From: Amnibacterium flavum
Lineage (GTDB): Bacteria; Actinomycetota; Actinomycetes; Actinomycetales; Microbacteriaceae
Direction of reading: 5' to 3'
Assembly: GCF_003097495.1 (NCBI RefSeq)
Contig: NZ_QEOP01000004.1
Location: forward strand, 62,001 to 126,000
DNA length: 64,000 bases
The notes under the pieces are model-generated. The model saw nothing but the letters and a program-made list of their open reading frames with translations. It did no database searches and was not told the DNA's origin. Shown piece after piece: positions 1 through 8,240 of the stretch. The translations under genes and the position numbers were made by a program. Position 1 is the first letter of the stretch, and each line of letters opens with the position of its first letter.

Positions 1-563
1 GCGGCCTTGATGGCCTCGTTGTTCGACAGGAACTCGTCCCACGTCGTCGGAGGGGTGATGCCCACATCGTTGAAGACCTTCTTGTTGTAGAAGATCACCC
101 AGTAGCTCTTGTACATCGGCATCCCGTAGACCTTGCCGTCGTACGAGAAGCTGTCCTTCGTGTCGGGGTTGACCCATCCCTCGTCGACGGCCGTGTCCCA
201 CTCGGCGGAGAGGTCGGCCAGCCCACCGGAGCGGGCGAGGTCCTGGAGGCGGTAGCCGTTCCACCACTTCACGAGGTCGGTGGTGGAGTCGGTCTGCAGC
301 GACGACCGGATGACCTGCTGGTAGTTCTCGGTCGACGGAACGTTGCGGGGGTCGATGCTGTAGTCGCCGAGCTCGGCGAGTGCATCGCCCGCCACCTTGT
401 ACGCATCCACGAAGTCGGCGCGATCGCCGTTGAGGGTGAGGGTGGAGCCGCCGGCGGAAGAGGTGCTCGCCGACCCCTGGGAGCACGCGCCGAGCGAGGC
501 CGCGAGCCCGAGCGCGAGTGCAGTAGCCCCCACCCGCTTCAGTACTGATTTTCTGCCAATCAT
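1..563 (-). CDS. Sugar ABC transporter substrate-binding lipoprotein (N-terminal part; runs off the window)
   Basis: This is the N-terminal 187 residues of an extracellular solute-binding protein of the carbohydrate (family 1) type, which would bind sugar outside the membrane and hand it to an ABC permease. The start is the ATG preceded at good spacing by an AAGGAGGATG ribosome site. A lipoprotein signal is clear: basic MIGRKSVLKR, a hydrophobic stretch, then lipobox LGAC at residues 24-27. Downstream residues such as KVYGMPMYKSYWVIFYNKKV are the typical core of this family. The rest of the gene and its permeases lie beyond the left edge. A LacI-type palindrome lies upstream. Ligand cannot be told. 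Confidence 0.9.
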   Translation of the reverse strand, partial: MIGRKSVLKRVGATALALGLAASLGACSQGSASTSSAGGSTLTLNGDRADFVDAYKVAGDALAELGDYSIDPRNVPSTENYQQVIRSSLQTDSTTDLVKWWNGYRLQDLARSGGLADLSAEWDTAVDEGWVNPDTKDSFSYDGKVYGMPMYKSYWVIFYNKKVFNDVGITPPTTWDEFLSNNEAIKA

Positions 564-648
564 GCTGTTACATCCTCCTTGATGCCGGTTGCTGCGGTGG
601 GGTTCCTCCGTCCTGGCAGAGGCGGAAAGCCACCCGCGGCCGAAGTGT

Positions 649-662
649 TGGTAACGATACCA
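649..662. promoter_or_regulatory. LacI-type operator upstream of the sugar-binding protein gene
   Basis: The sequence TGGTAACGATACCA is an imperfect palindrome with TGGTA/TACCA arms around a central CG-containing core, the usual form of LacI-family operators in front of actinobacterial sugar ABC operons. It lies about 85 bp upstream of the start codon. The cognate regulator is not in view. Confidence 0.6.
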
Positions 663-725
663 TCATTGCTGTTCGACGCCTAGGGTTTGCCGCAGGTGAG
701 AAGGGCGCGCCGCGACGAGTGGCTG

Positions 726-1032
726 TTCAGCGGGCGGGGTGCCGCACATTGAGCTCGTCGAAATGAGGGCGGGGGCTCGGAGTTGCGCTTCGACGGGCTC
801 AGCGGGCGGGCGGGCGCCGCTCATTGAGCTCGTCGAAATGAAGGCGGAGGGCTCGGTGTCTCGCTTCGCTGCGCTCAGCGGGCGGACGTGTCACTCATCG
901 AGGTCGTCGAGATGAAGGCGGAGGGCTCGGTGTCTCGCTTCGACGGGCTCAGCGGGCGGGCGGGCGCCGCTCATTGAGCCCGTCGAAATGAAGGCAGAGG
1001 GATTGTGCCTCGCGTCGCTGCGCTCGGCGGCG
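726..1032. repeat. Array of TTCGACGGGCTCAGCGGGCGG-type repeats (about 75-bp period)
   Basis: This gene-free stretch is made of alternating direct and inverted copies of one core. Copies of ATTGAGCTCGTCGAAATGA-like sequence recur at 748, 823, 897 and 973, a spacing of 74-76 bp. Between them lie opposite-orientation copies of the form CTTCGACGGGCTCAGCGGG, so each pair can fold as an imperfect hairpin. The variable centre of the core switches between GACGGGC, GACGAGC and GCTGCGC. No ribosome site or credible gene is seen here. Related arrays occur at 37.6, 42.2, 49.8 and 53.5 kb. Confidence 0.8.
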
Positions 1033-1033
1033 G

Positions 1034-1279
1034 TCAGACGAGCTTGCGGTTCTCGCTGTCGTCGGCCATCTGGAGGTAGCCGCTGAGGCGGGCGATGAAG
1101 TCGTTGGTCGGGCGGTACGCCGGGTCGGCGGAGGTCTTCTCGAACTCGGTCTGGAGTTCTTCGATCGCGTTGTCGATCTCGAGGACGGCCAGCGCGTTGC
1201 GCTGCTCGTTGTCGAGCTGCACCATGAACGCGATGGCGCGGTCGATGTCTGCGGGGCCCCCGAAGGCGTAGTCCGGCAT
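1034..1279 (-). CDS. Small hypothetical protein (81 aa)
   Basis: The protein starts MPDYAFGGPADIDRAIAFMV and is acidic and probably all-helical, with no signal peptide or membrane segment. The ATG was chosen because an AAAGGGA ribosome site precedes it; longer readings to an upstream start would overlap the neighbouring esterase gene. It lies 49 bp behind the esterase gene on the same strand and may be the last gene of that operon. I do not recognise the family. Its stop lies directly against the repeat array. Confidence 0.6.
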   Translation of the reverse strand: MPDYAFGGPADIDRAIAFMVQLDNEQRNALAVLEIDNAIEELQTEFEKTSADPAYRPTNDFIARLSGYLQMADDSENRKLV

Positions 1280-1328
1280 GGTGAATCCCTTTCGTCCGTT
1301 GGGGTCAACAGTAGGGCGTGCACCCCGC

Positions 1329-1979
1329 TCAGTCGGTGATGATCGAGTCCGCACCGGCGTTCACCACGAGGAAGTGCGCGACGTCGGCCAGCTCATCGAC
1401 GCTGATGCCGTGCGCCAATCCCGGGTAGACGTGCCCGTCGAGGGTGGAGTGCGCGGCGAGGAACTCGGCGGTGCGGGCGACAGCCGCGGAGGTGATGACG
1501 CGGTCCTCGGAACCACGACCCCAGAACACCGGCGGGCGATCCGATGCCAGCGCCGCGTCGCCCGGCTGCGGCGTCCGCTGGACGAAGCCGCCCAGGATCA
1601 CCGGGGCGAGCACGCGCTCGGGCCGGGTGCGCAGCAGCTGGCTCGCCATCAGCCCGCCCTGGGAGAACCCGATCGGGACGACTCGGCCGGCGGGATCGAG
1701 GTTGTCGTCGATCCATGCCCACACCGCATCGGTCGCGAAGGCGAGCGGATCGGGATCGGGGTCGCCGGGCGTGACGACGGGGAACCATGCCGCACCGCCG
1801 TTGCCGAGTTCGATCGGCGCCCGCAGCGACGCCCACGGCAGAGCGAGGCCCATCGCGCCGGCGAGGCCTGTGAGGTCGCGTTCGTTCGAGCCGTAGCCGT
1901 GCAGCAGCAGTGCGACGGCGGGAGGCGAATCGACGTCGGCGAAACCGGGGGAGTGGAGCGCTGCGAGCGGTGCGGTCAT
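1329..1979 (-). CDS. Carboxylesterase/phospholipase-type alpha/beta hydrolase (MhqD-like)
   Basis: A 216-residue serine hydrolase of the phospholipase/carboxylesterase family. The oxyanion region LLHGYGSNERDL is near the N-terminus, the nucleophile elbow GFSQGG is mid-protein, and the acid (GSEDRV) and histidine (GLAHGI) follow in the expected order. The start overlaps the stop of the upstream dioxygenase gene as ATGA, so the two are translationally coupled. In Bacillus the equivalent pair, MhqO-like dioxygenase plus MhqD-like esterase, belongs to a MarR-type regulon responding to quinones; the same gene company here suggests the same role. Substrate is not determined by sequence. Confidence 0.85.
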   Translation of the reverse strand: MTAPLAALHSPGFADVDSPPAVALLLHGYGSNERDLTGLAGAMGLALPWASLRAPIELGNGGAAWFPVVTPGDPDPDPLAFATDAVWAWIDDNLDPAGRVVPIGFSQGGLMASQLLRTRPERVLAPVILGGFVQRTPQPGDAALASDRPPVFWGRGSEDRVITSAAVARTAEFLAAHSTLDGHVYPGLAHGISVDELADVAHFLVVNAGADSIITD

Positions 1980-2887
1980 CGGGCGAGCAGCTCGTCGGTC
2001 GACAGATCGGGCAGTGCGACGGTGACGTGGGTGCCCCACGGGTCGACGACGGTCACCGAGCGGCCATCGCCGTCGAACGGGATGGCGCGGGCGCGCATCC
2101 GAGCTGACAGGCCCTCGAGATCGGCGGGGGACGGCACGGTGATCGACACGTCCCCGAGTCCGAGGCTCGCCGCACGGGGGCCTGCGCCGCGACTGTTCCA
2201 GACGTTCATCGCGATGTGATGGTGATATCCGCCGGCCGACGCGAACACCGCACCCGGGTAGGCGGTCTGGGTGGTCTCGAAGCCGAGCGCATCCACGTAG
2301 AAGGCGCGAGCCGTGTCGACGTCGCCGACCTGCAGGTGCACATGCCCCACGGCGCCCGCTCGCGTCGGACCGGCGTCCAATGCCTCCTGGGTGAGGTGCG
2401 TCTGCAGGTAGGCGTTGGGGTCGAGGTACTCCGTCGACATGACGATCTGGCCGTCGCGGTGCTGCCAGAGGCTCCGATCCCGGTCGGTGTAGAGCTCGAC
2501 GCCGTTGCCCTCGGGGTCGGTGAAGTAGAAGGCCTCGCTCACGAGGTGATCGCTCGATCCCGCGAACCGGGTCTGCGGGGTCTGCGCGGCCCGGTACACC
2601 GTCGCCGCCAGGCTCTCGGGGCTGTCGAAGAGGAACGCGGTGTGGAAGAGACCCGGCTGCCGCGGGTCCACCGCCGGCAGGTCGGGTGTGTGGATGAGTC
2701 GCACCAGCGGGGTGTCGCCGCGGCCGAGCACTCGGTGCACCTCGCGGTCGCGGCCGCGCTCCTCGAGGGGCTCCATCGCGAAGGCGTTCGAGTAGTAGGC
2801 GGACATGCCCTCGAGGTCGCCGACCCGGAGGGTAACGGCGCCCATCGAGGTGTTCGGGTCGAGGATGCGGTCGGTCTCGTCACTCAT
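1976..2887 (-). CDS. VOC-family ring-cleaving dioxygenase (MhqO-like)
   Basis: A 303-residue protein with two vicinal-oxygen-chelate (glyoxalase/bleomycin-resistance/dioxygenase) modules, roughly residues 13-130 and 150-290. Each half shows the repeated pattern of a V-x-D-L start, an F/Y-Y motif and a D-P-E/W-G close (FTDPEGNGVEL; VVDPWGTHV). Such proteins bind a metal and open catechol or hydroquinone rings. It is the middle gene of a three-gene run behind a MarR-controlled promoter and overlaps the esterase by 4 bp. The ribosome site is weak, as expected for an internal operon gene 54 bp behind its neighbour. Confidence 0.85.
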   Translation of the reverse strand: MSDETDRILDPNTSMGAVTLRVGDLEGMSAYYSNAFAMEPLEERGRDREVHRVLGRGDTPLVRLIHTPDLPAVDPRQPGLFHTAFLFDSPESLAATVYRAAQTPQTRFAGSSDHLVSEAFYFTDPEGNGVELYTDRDRSLWQHRDGQIVMSTEYLDPNAYLQTHLTQEALDAGPTRAGAVGHVHLQVGDVDTARAFYVDALGFETTQTAYPGAVFASAGGYHHHIAMNVWNSRGAGPRAASLGLGDVSITVPSPADLEGLSARMRARAIPFDGDGRSVTVVDPWGTHVTVALPDLSTDELLAR

Positions 2888-2941
2888 GGTGCTGCTCCAG
2901 CTCGGCGCCGGGACCCGTCTTTCGGGCCCCGGGCGCGATGA

Positions 2942-3520
2942 TCACTTGGTCAGGGCGAAGCCCGCGTTCCAGCCGATCTTCTCGCCGATGGCGAGAGTCA
3001 GCTGCAGGAATCCGAGGGCCTCGAGTTCGTGCGCGCGCTTCAGAGAGCCGGTGTCGACAGCGGAGACGCCGCCCGCCGTGATCGCGGCGGCGAGGGCGCT
3101 CTTGGCGTCGGAGTCATCGCCCGCGATGAGGACGGTCGTGGGAAGTCGGCCGACCTGCTTGCTGGCGAGGGTCGCGGCGAAGTTCGTGTTGAACGCCTTG
3201 AGCACGCGGCTCTGCGGCAGCTTGGACTGGATCTCGGCTGCTGCCGAGCTTCCCGCGGGGACGGTGAGGCCGTCGAAGGTCTCGAAGTCGATCGGGTTGC
3301 TGATGTCGACGACCGTCTTGCCCGCGAGCTGGTCGCCGTAGGTCGCGATCACGCCGTCGATGGCCGGATAGGGGAGGGCGAGGACGACGATGTCGCCGGT
3401 AATCGGCGCGCTTCCGCTCTCCGCGTGCGCGATGTGGGTGACGTCGCTGCCGCCGGCTGCCAGGACGCCGCCGATGGCCCCGCCCATGTTGCCGGTCCCG
3501 ATGATGGTGAAGCTCGTCAT
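2942..3520 (-). CDS. NAD(P)-binding oxidoreductase (F420-dependent NADP reductase-like)
   Basis: A 192-residue Rossmann-fold protein beginning MTSFTIIGTGNMGGAIGG, which contains the GxGxxG dinucleotide motif at residues 8-13. VVDISNPIDF and AFNTNFAATL match the F420H2:NADP oxidoreductase-like family used widely as small NAD(P) reductases. The ATG chosen is the one directly in front of the Rossmann strand; a longer reading would cover the operator. It is the first gene leftward from the divergent promoter shared with the MarR regulator. A reductive step on quinones would fit the neighbours, but cofactor and substrate are inferred. Confidence 0.8.
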   Translation of the reverse strand: MTSFTIIGTGNMGGAIGGVLAAGGSDVTHIAHAESGSAPITGDIVVLALPYPAIDGVIATYGDQLAGKTVVDISNPIDFETFDGLTVPAGSSAAAEIQSKLPQSRVLKAFNTNFAATLASKQVGRLPTTVLIAGDDSDAKSALAAAITAGGVSAVDTGSLKRAHELEALGFLQLTLAIGEKIGWNAGFALTK

Positions 3521-3559
3521 GATCCGTCCATTCCTCGCGCCGACTCCCGTCGGGCGAAT

Positions 3560-3614
3560 ACTTGTAGGTGCAACCATAGCCTATTTACTTGTAGGTGCAA
3601 CTGTCGGTTACGAT
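3560..3614. promoter_or_regulatory. Divergent MarR promoter/operator with two identical sites
   Basis: The 15-mer ACTTGTAGGTGCAAC occurs twice, at 3560 and 3587, 27 bp apart. Each carries TTG-N6-CAA, an imperfect palindrome of the kind MarR dimers bind. The right copy sits just ahead of a -10 like TACGAT at 3609-3614, which is exactly 6 nt before the regulator ATG, so that transcript is probably leaderless. Both divergent genes would be repressed from here. Confidence 0.75.
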
Positions 3615-3620
3615 GGATCG

Positions 3621-4241
3621 ATGGATGGGTTGAGATACGAAGAGCGGGTCGCGGTCGCGCGCCTCCGCGCGCTGCTCGAACTGCTCCCCACCGCCCTCGA
3701 CCGTCAGCTCGCCGGAGCCGGGGTGACGTCGTTCGAGTACACGCTGCTCGAGGCGCTGAACGAAGCGGATCGGCACCGGTTGAGGCTGACGGCGCTCGCG
3801 TCGCGCACGAACGCGACGCTCGCTCGGCTCTCCCGGGTCGTGACCGGCCTCGAGCGCAAGGGCTACGTCGTCCGGGCCGCCTGCGAGGAGGATGCGCGCG
3901 CCACCAACGCCGTCCTCACCGACGCCGGCGAGCGGGCGTTCGCCGCGAGTCGTCCTCTCCACGACGAAGCGGTTCGGCGGATGATCCTCGACGGACTCGG
4001 CGACGGCGAAGTCGCCCAGCTGGCCGATCTGTCCTACGCGATCCTCAGCAAGCTCGACCCCGACCGCCGGCTCGCGGTCACCGCGGGCGGGTCGCCGGCG
4101 ACCGGATCGGAGGATGCCGTGGCATGCGCTGCGGATCCGTCTCCGGAGGACGGCACCGGGGCCGACCTCGACGCCGAGCCCGCCGAATGCGAGGCCGATC
4201 CGCGGCCCGAGCCGGCCACCGGGGCCGCAGCGCGCGACTGA
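3621..4241 (+). CDS. MarR-family transcriptional regulator
   Basis: A 206-residue winged-helix repressor. The MarR core spans about residues 1-140: helix-turn-helix in LRLTALASRTNATLARLSRVVTGL-like sequence, then the wing (GYVVRAACEEDARATNAVLT, with the conserved D-x-R). The last 60 or so residues are an unusual acidic, proline/alanine-rich tail with no MarR counterpart. The ATG at 3621 follows a -10 box by 6 nt and gives the normal N-terminus. It is divergent from the oxidoreductase-dioxygenase-esterase genes and most likely represses them and itself until an electrophile or phenolic ligand binds. Confidence 0.9.
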   Translation: MDGLRYEERVAVARLRALLELLPTALDRQLAGAGVTSFEYTLLEALNEADRHRLRLTALASRTNATLARLSRVVTGLERKGYVVRAACEEDARATNAVLTDAGERAFAASRPLHDEAVRRMILDGLGDGEVAQLADLSYAILSKLDPDRRLAVTAGGSPATGSEDAVACAADPSPEDGTGADLDAEPAECEADPRPEPATGAAARD

Positions 4242-4395
4242 ACGCGTACGCCTCTCCGATCGCATCACGTCGACCGTTTTCGTCGAGTTCCCGCCAGCGC
4301 TCCGCGAGGAACGGTCACTCGGCGGCGAACCGCTCGCCCTGACCGTCGGATCAGGGGCGGCCACGTAACCTCAGGAGAGCGGATCCGACGAAACG

Positions 4396-4401
4396 TAAGG
4401 T
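4396..4401 (+). promoter_or_regulatory. Putative -10 box of the EctB-like gene (leaderless spacing)
   Basis: TAAGGT lies exactly 6 nt before the ATG, the spacing of leaderless actinobacterial promoters. No convincing -35 is seen. The AAGGTGG here could alternatively act as a ribosome site, so the reading is ambiguous. Confidence 0.45.
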
Positions 4402-4407
4402 GGTTCG

Positions 4408-5676
4408 ATGAGCGACGCAGCGTCCCTGGACACGTTCAACCGGCGGGAGTCGGAAGTGCGCGGATACATCCGCTCCTTCCCCGTGGTCTTCGACAGTGCG
4501 CGCGGCTCGGTTCTGCATGCGGCGGACGGACGCGAGTTCCTCGACTTCTTCGCCGGGGCCGGTGCCGTCAACTACGGGCACAACAACCCCGCCTTCACGC
4601 GCGCCCTCATCGAGTACCTCGAGAGCGATGGCATCATCCACGGGCTCGACATGGCGACGTCCGCCAAGAAGGCCTTCATCGAGGCCTTCGAGAAGTTCGT
4701 GCTCGAGCCGCGCGGCTTCGACTACAAGATCCAGTTCACCGGGCCGACCGGTGCGAACGCGGTCGAGGCGGCGCTCAAGGTCGCCCGGCAGGCGACCGGT
4801 CGCTCCAACGTCGTCGCCTTCACCAACGCGTTCCACGGCCTCAGCCTCGGCGGCCTCTCCGCGACCGGCAGCAGCCACTACCGCGAGGCGGCCGGCGTCG
4901 CGCTCGGAGATGTCGCACGTCTCCCGTTCGACGGCTACCTCGGTGCGGGCGTCGATACTCTCGACCTGTTCGAGAAGATGCTCGGCGACCCCGGCAGCGG
5001 ACTCGACAAGCCCGCCGCGGTCATCCTCGAGGCAGTCCAGGGCGAGGGCGGCATCAACGTCGCCAGCGGCCCGTGGCTGCAGCGACTGCGCCGGATCACG
5101 GCCGATAATGGGATCCTGCTCATCCTCGACGAGATCCAGTCGGGCATCGGACGCACCGGCTCGTTCTTCGCGTTCGAGGAGTCGGGCATCGTCCCCGATA
5201 TCGTCACCGTCTCGAAGTCGATCTCGGGATCGGGTCTGCCGATGTCGCTCGTCCTGCTCCGGCCCGGCGTCGACGTGTGGAAGCCGGGCGATCACACCGG
5301 GACGTTCCGCGGCAACAATCTCGCGTTCGTGTCGGCCCGGGTCGCCCTCGAGGAGTACTGGGCGGACTCCGCTCTCACGGACGGGGTCAAGGCCAAGTCC
5401 GAGATCCTCCGCACCGAACTCGAGCGTCTCGCTGCGGCGCACCCCGAACTCGGCGCCGTCGTTCGCGGCCGCGGCCTGATGTACGGCTTCGCCGTCGACG
5501 GCGACCGCTCGCTCGCCGCCAGGATCTCCGCCGAGGCGTTCTCGCGCGGGCTGATCATCGAGACCTCGGGCGCGTTCGACGAGGTGCTCAAGTTCCTGCC
5601 CGCATTGACGATCTCGGAGGACGAGCTCGGGCGGGGCCTTCGCATCGTCGAGGAGAGCCTCGACGCGCTCGTCTGA
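4408..5676 (+). CDS. ectB: Diaminobutyrate--2-oxoglutarate transaminase (EctB-like)
   Basis: A 422-residue PLP-dependent class III aminotransferase of EctB length and type, converting aspartate semialdehyde plus glutamate to L-2,4-diaminobutyrate. The N-terminal ESEVRGYIRSFPVVFDSARG, FTGPTGANAVEAALK, ILDEIQSGIGRTGSFFAFE and the PLP-lysine segment TVSKSISGSGLPM are all present in order. No ectA, ectC or siderophore gene is adjacent: neighbours are the MarR gene and a hypothetical protein. A stand-alone gene fits supply of diaminobutyrate for peptidoglycan, a diamino acid found in several Microbacteriaceae genera; that role is inference. Confidence 0.88.
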   Translation: MSDAASLDTFNRRESEVRGYIRSFPVVFDSARGSVLHAADGREFLDFFAGAGAVNYGHNNPAFTRALIEYLESDGIIHGLDMATSAKKAFIEAFEKFVLEPRGFDYKIQFTGPTGANAVEAALKVARQATGRSNVVAFTNAFHGLSLGGLSATGSSHYREAAGVALGDVARLPFDGYLGAGVDTLDLFEKMLGDPGSGLDKPAAVILEAVQGEGGINVASGPWLQRLRRITADNGILLILDEIQSGIGRTGSFFAFEESGIVPDIVTVSKSISGSGLPMSLVLLRPGVDVWKPGDHTGTFRGNNLAFVSARVALEEYWADSALTDGVKAKSEILRTELERLAAAHPELGAVVRGRGLMYGFAVDGDRSLAARISAEAFSRGLIIETSGAFDEVLKFLPALTISEDELGRGLRIVEESLDALV

Positions 5677-5730
5677 CGTTCGGCCGTCCGGGGTGTCCTC
5701 CGCGCAGCTGCGCGCAGTAGCTTCGTGATC

Positions 5731-6363
5731 ATGATCTCCGATGCTGACTACTCGAGCGCTGCGCCCATCGCCAGAGTCATCCGACGGCGCACGACGCGTC
5801 GGCGCGAGGCGCTCGGGCGGGCCCTCGCGATTCCCGAGGTGGCAGCTGCCCTCGAGTTCGTGGCCGAACGACTGGGGCAGCTCGACCGGACGGTTCAAGG
5901 AGCACCCGATGCGGCCTTCGGACTCTTCGCCGAACGGATCCGGGCGGACTTCGAAGACGCCCTCGACGCGGCGTTCGCCTATCGAGCGGCTCCCGCGCGG
6001 GATGCCATCCGCGATCTCGAGCAGATCACCGCGCTGCTGCATCGCTTCCGTATCCACCCCGAGAGCTTCACCGATTGGACGCACGGCATCGAGGTCGAGG
6101 GTGCCGATCTCAGCGGACGCGCCCCATCGCTGCGTTCGGTGCCGGCGTACCCCTTCGAGCTCAGTCGGGGCACGTCGGTTCCCGACGACTCCGACGGGTA
6201 CATCGTCTCGATGTCGGCCCAGATCGTGGAGCCCGCTGTCGCCGCGATCTCGGAGGCGACGCTCTGGGTCGCGAGCGTCACCCGCGGCGCGGTGCCCCAA
6301 CCCTCGCCGTCGGACGATCCGCTGCAGCGCCTCCGCGAGCTCTCCGCCGAGGCGATCGTCTGA
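5731..6363 (+). CDS. Hypothetical protein (210 aa)
   Basis: The protein begins MISDADYSSAAPIARVIRR and is soluble, with arginine-rich N-terminus and long amphipathic helices; no signal, membrane span or known catalytic motif is seen. A -10-like TAGCTT lies 7 nt before this ATG, favouring it over the GTG two codons upstream. It follows the transaminase gene by 54 bp on the same strand and faces the hydrolase gene tail to tail. I do not recognise a family. Confidence 0.6.
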   Translation: MISDADYSSAAPIARVIRRRTTRRREALGRALAIPEVAAALEFVAERLGQLDRTVQGAPDAAFGLFAERIRADFEDALDAAFAYRAAPARDAIRDLEQITALLHRFRIHPESFTDWTHGIEVEGADLSGRAPSLRSVPAYPFELSRGTSVPDDSDGYIVSMSAQIVEPAVAAISEATLWVASVTRGAVPQPSPSDDPLQRLRELSAEAIV

Positions 6364-6384
6364 CCTGACCTGCCAGGCGACCGT

Positions 6385-7101
6385 TCAGGCGAGCTCGTCG
6401 ATGGCGTCCGTGATGAACTTCGCGACCTCATCGGGGTTCGACTGCATGACCAGGTGGGGTGCATCGATCTCGATCACCCGGCGGAGTCCGGCGCGCTGAT
6501 AACCGAAGCGTTCGACATCGGGATTGATGGTGCGGTCGGCGCTCGAGACGATTCCCCAACCGGGCTTCGTCTTCCACGCGGCGGTCGGCGCGGTCTCGCC
6601 GAAGGCCACGGCGGCCAAGGGGCGCTGGGAGACCGCGAGCACCCTGGCAGTGTCCTCGGGAACGCCCGCCGCGAAGACCGAGGGGAACGCGTCGATCTTC
6701 ACCGAGACATCCGTCCCCGGGTCGGCGCCCTCGATCGGGTACGGCGAGTAGACGAGATTGGCGGCGAGCTCCGAATCCGGGAAGCCTCCCTGCAGCTGAC
6801 CGAGGCTCTCGCCCTCGTCGAGCGCGTATCCGGCGACGTAGACGAGGCCGACCACGTTGTCCGCCGCGCCCGCGACCGTGATGACCGCGCCGCCGTAGGA
6901 ATGACCGGCCAGGATCACCGGTCCCTCAATCTGCTCGACGAAGGAACGGATGTAGGCCGAGTCTCCGATGAGGCTGCGGTTGAACACAGGCGGAACGTGG
7001 ACCGTGTAGCCCGCCTCGAGGAGATTCAGAGTGACGGGCGCCCAACTGGCGGCGTCGGCGAACGCGCCGTGGACGAGGACGATGGTGGGCTTCTCTGACA
7101 T
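6385..7101 (-). CDS. Alpha/beta hydrolase
   Basis: A 238-residue cytoplasmic alpha/beta hydrolase. It starts MSEKPTIVLVHGAFADAASW, where HGAFAD forms the oxyanion loop; the nucleophile elbow is GHSYGG (about residues 89-94), the late histidine is in EIDAPHLVMQSNPDEV, and the product resembles small esterase-like hydrolases of the haloalkane/chloroperoxidase superfamily. A GAAGGAATA ribosome site precedes the chosen ATG; a longer frame upstream runs through the non-coding region. It is transcribed alone, divergent from the aldolase gene. Substrate unknown. Confidence 0.85.
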   Translation of the reverse strand: MSEKPTIVLVHGAFADAASWAPVTLNLLEAGYTVHVPPVFNRSLIGDSAYIRSFVEQIEGPVILAGHSYGGAVITVAGAADNVVGLVYVAGYALDEGESLGQLQGGFPDSELAANLVYSPYPIEGADPGTDVSVKIDAFPSVFAAGVPEDTARVLAVSQRPLAAVAFGETAPTAAWKTKPGWGIVSSADRTINPDVERFGYQRAGLRRVIEIDAPHLVMQSNPDEVAKFITDAIDELA

Positions 7102-7315
7102 CGGTATTCCTTCGCTCTCCGAGTTCGCGGCGGTGACGTGCGGTCGACCGTACGGAAGGTGCGCCGACGCCGGGAGGGACATCTGTCGACAACCTCTTCG
7201 ACCGATGTCGAGCGGGTGAGGGAAGGGGCGTCGCTCGCACGGACTGGATCCCTCGACGACGCCGGCCGACAGCATCGCCTCGAAACAGGGACCCCGGTCG
7301 TGCAGACTTGCAGGC

Positions 7316-8227
7316 ATGGCAGTGTTGCAGGGTGTGATTCCGGTCGCGCCGACCGTGTTCCGTGACGACGAGTCGCTCGACATCGAGGGTCAGCGCAGGG
7401 TCGCCGACTTCCTGGTCGACGCGGGATCCGCGGCGGTCTGCATCCTCGCCAACTACTCCGAGCAGTTCTCCCTCGACGACGCGGAACGCAAGCAGGTCGT
7501 CGCCGCGACGGTGGCGCAGGTCGACGGGCGGGTGCCCGTCATGGTGACGACGAGTCACTACAGCGCGCGCATCGCCGCACAGCGCAGCCGGGCCGCCCAG
7601 GACGCCGGGGCGGAGATCGTCATGCTGATGCCGCCGTTCTTCGGCGCCACGATGGCGGCGGGCGAGCAGGCCGTCGTCTACTACTTCGCGACGGTGGCCG
7701 ACTCGATCGACATCGACATCATGGTGCAGGACGCGCCGCTCAGCACCACGCGCCTGTCGACCGCGCTCATCGCCCGACTCGCGCGTGAGATCCCGCAGGT
7801 GCGCTACGCCAAGATCGAGGTTCCGAGGGCTGCGCAGAAACTGCGCGACCTCGCCGCTCTGAGCGGAGACGATCTGCCCGGCCTCTTCGACGGCGAGGAG
7901 TCAGTGACGCTGATCCCCGACCTGTGGGCGGGCGCCATCGGAACCATGTGCAGTGCGATGGTGCCCGACATCCTCGGCGGTGTCGTGAGCGACTACCTGG
8001 CCGGCGATCGTGACGGAGCCGAGCTGCGGTGGGAGTCGGTTCTCCCGCTCATCCATTACGAGAACCGCCAGTGCGGACTCCGGGCCGCGAAGATCGCGCT
8101 CGCCGCGGGCAAGGTGATCGCGAGCGATCGGTCGCGCGCCCCCTTCGACGACGTGTCCCGGGACACTCGCACCGAACTGCTCCGACTGCTGCGCCGGGCG
8201 GACCCCCTCGTCCTCAACTGGAACTGA
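7316..8227 (+). CDS. DapA-like dihydrodipicolinate synthase/2-keto-3-deoxy sugar aldolase family protein
   Basis: A 303-residue TIM-barrel class I aldolase of the DHDPS/N-acetylneuraminate lyase family. The Schiff-base lysine is in RYAKIEVPR near residue 165, and DGEESVTLIPDLWAGAIGTM is the typical C-terminal part of sugar-acid dehydratase members. The position of the usual active-site tyrosine reads MVQDAPLS rather than LYNVP, which argues against true lysine-pathway DapA and for a keto-deoxy sugar-acid enzyme. It stands alone, so the pathway cannot be assigned from neighbours. Confidence 0.8.
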   Translation: MAVLQGVIPVAPTVFRDDESLDIEGQRRVADFLVDAGSAAVCILANYSEQFSLDDAERKQVVAATVAQVDGRVPVMVTTSHYSARIAAQRSRAAQDAGAEIVMLMPPFFGATMAAGEQAVVYYFATVADSIDIDIMVQDAPLSTTRLSTALIARLAREIPQVRYAKIEVPRAAQKLRDLAALSGDDLPGLFDGEESVTLIPDLWAGAIGTMCSAMVPDILGGVVSDYLAGDRDGAELRWESVLPLIHYENRQCGLRAAKIALAAGKVIASDRSRAPFDDVSRDTRTELLRLLRRADPLVLNWN

Positions 8228-8240
8228 GTACCTGAGGGTA

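Noticed and set aside
726-1032. Possible CRISPR array
   Set aside because: Units are mixed in orientation, about 75 bp, without unique spacers of constant length, and no cas genes lie near.
4351-6300. A 649-codon minus-strand frame over the transaminase gene
   Set aside because: It is antisense to the EctB-like gene, with no recognisable motif or ribosome site.
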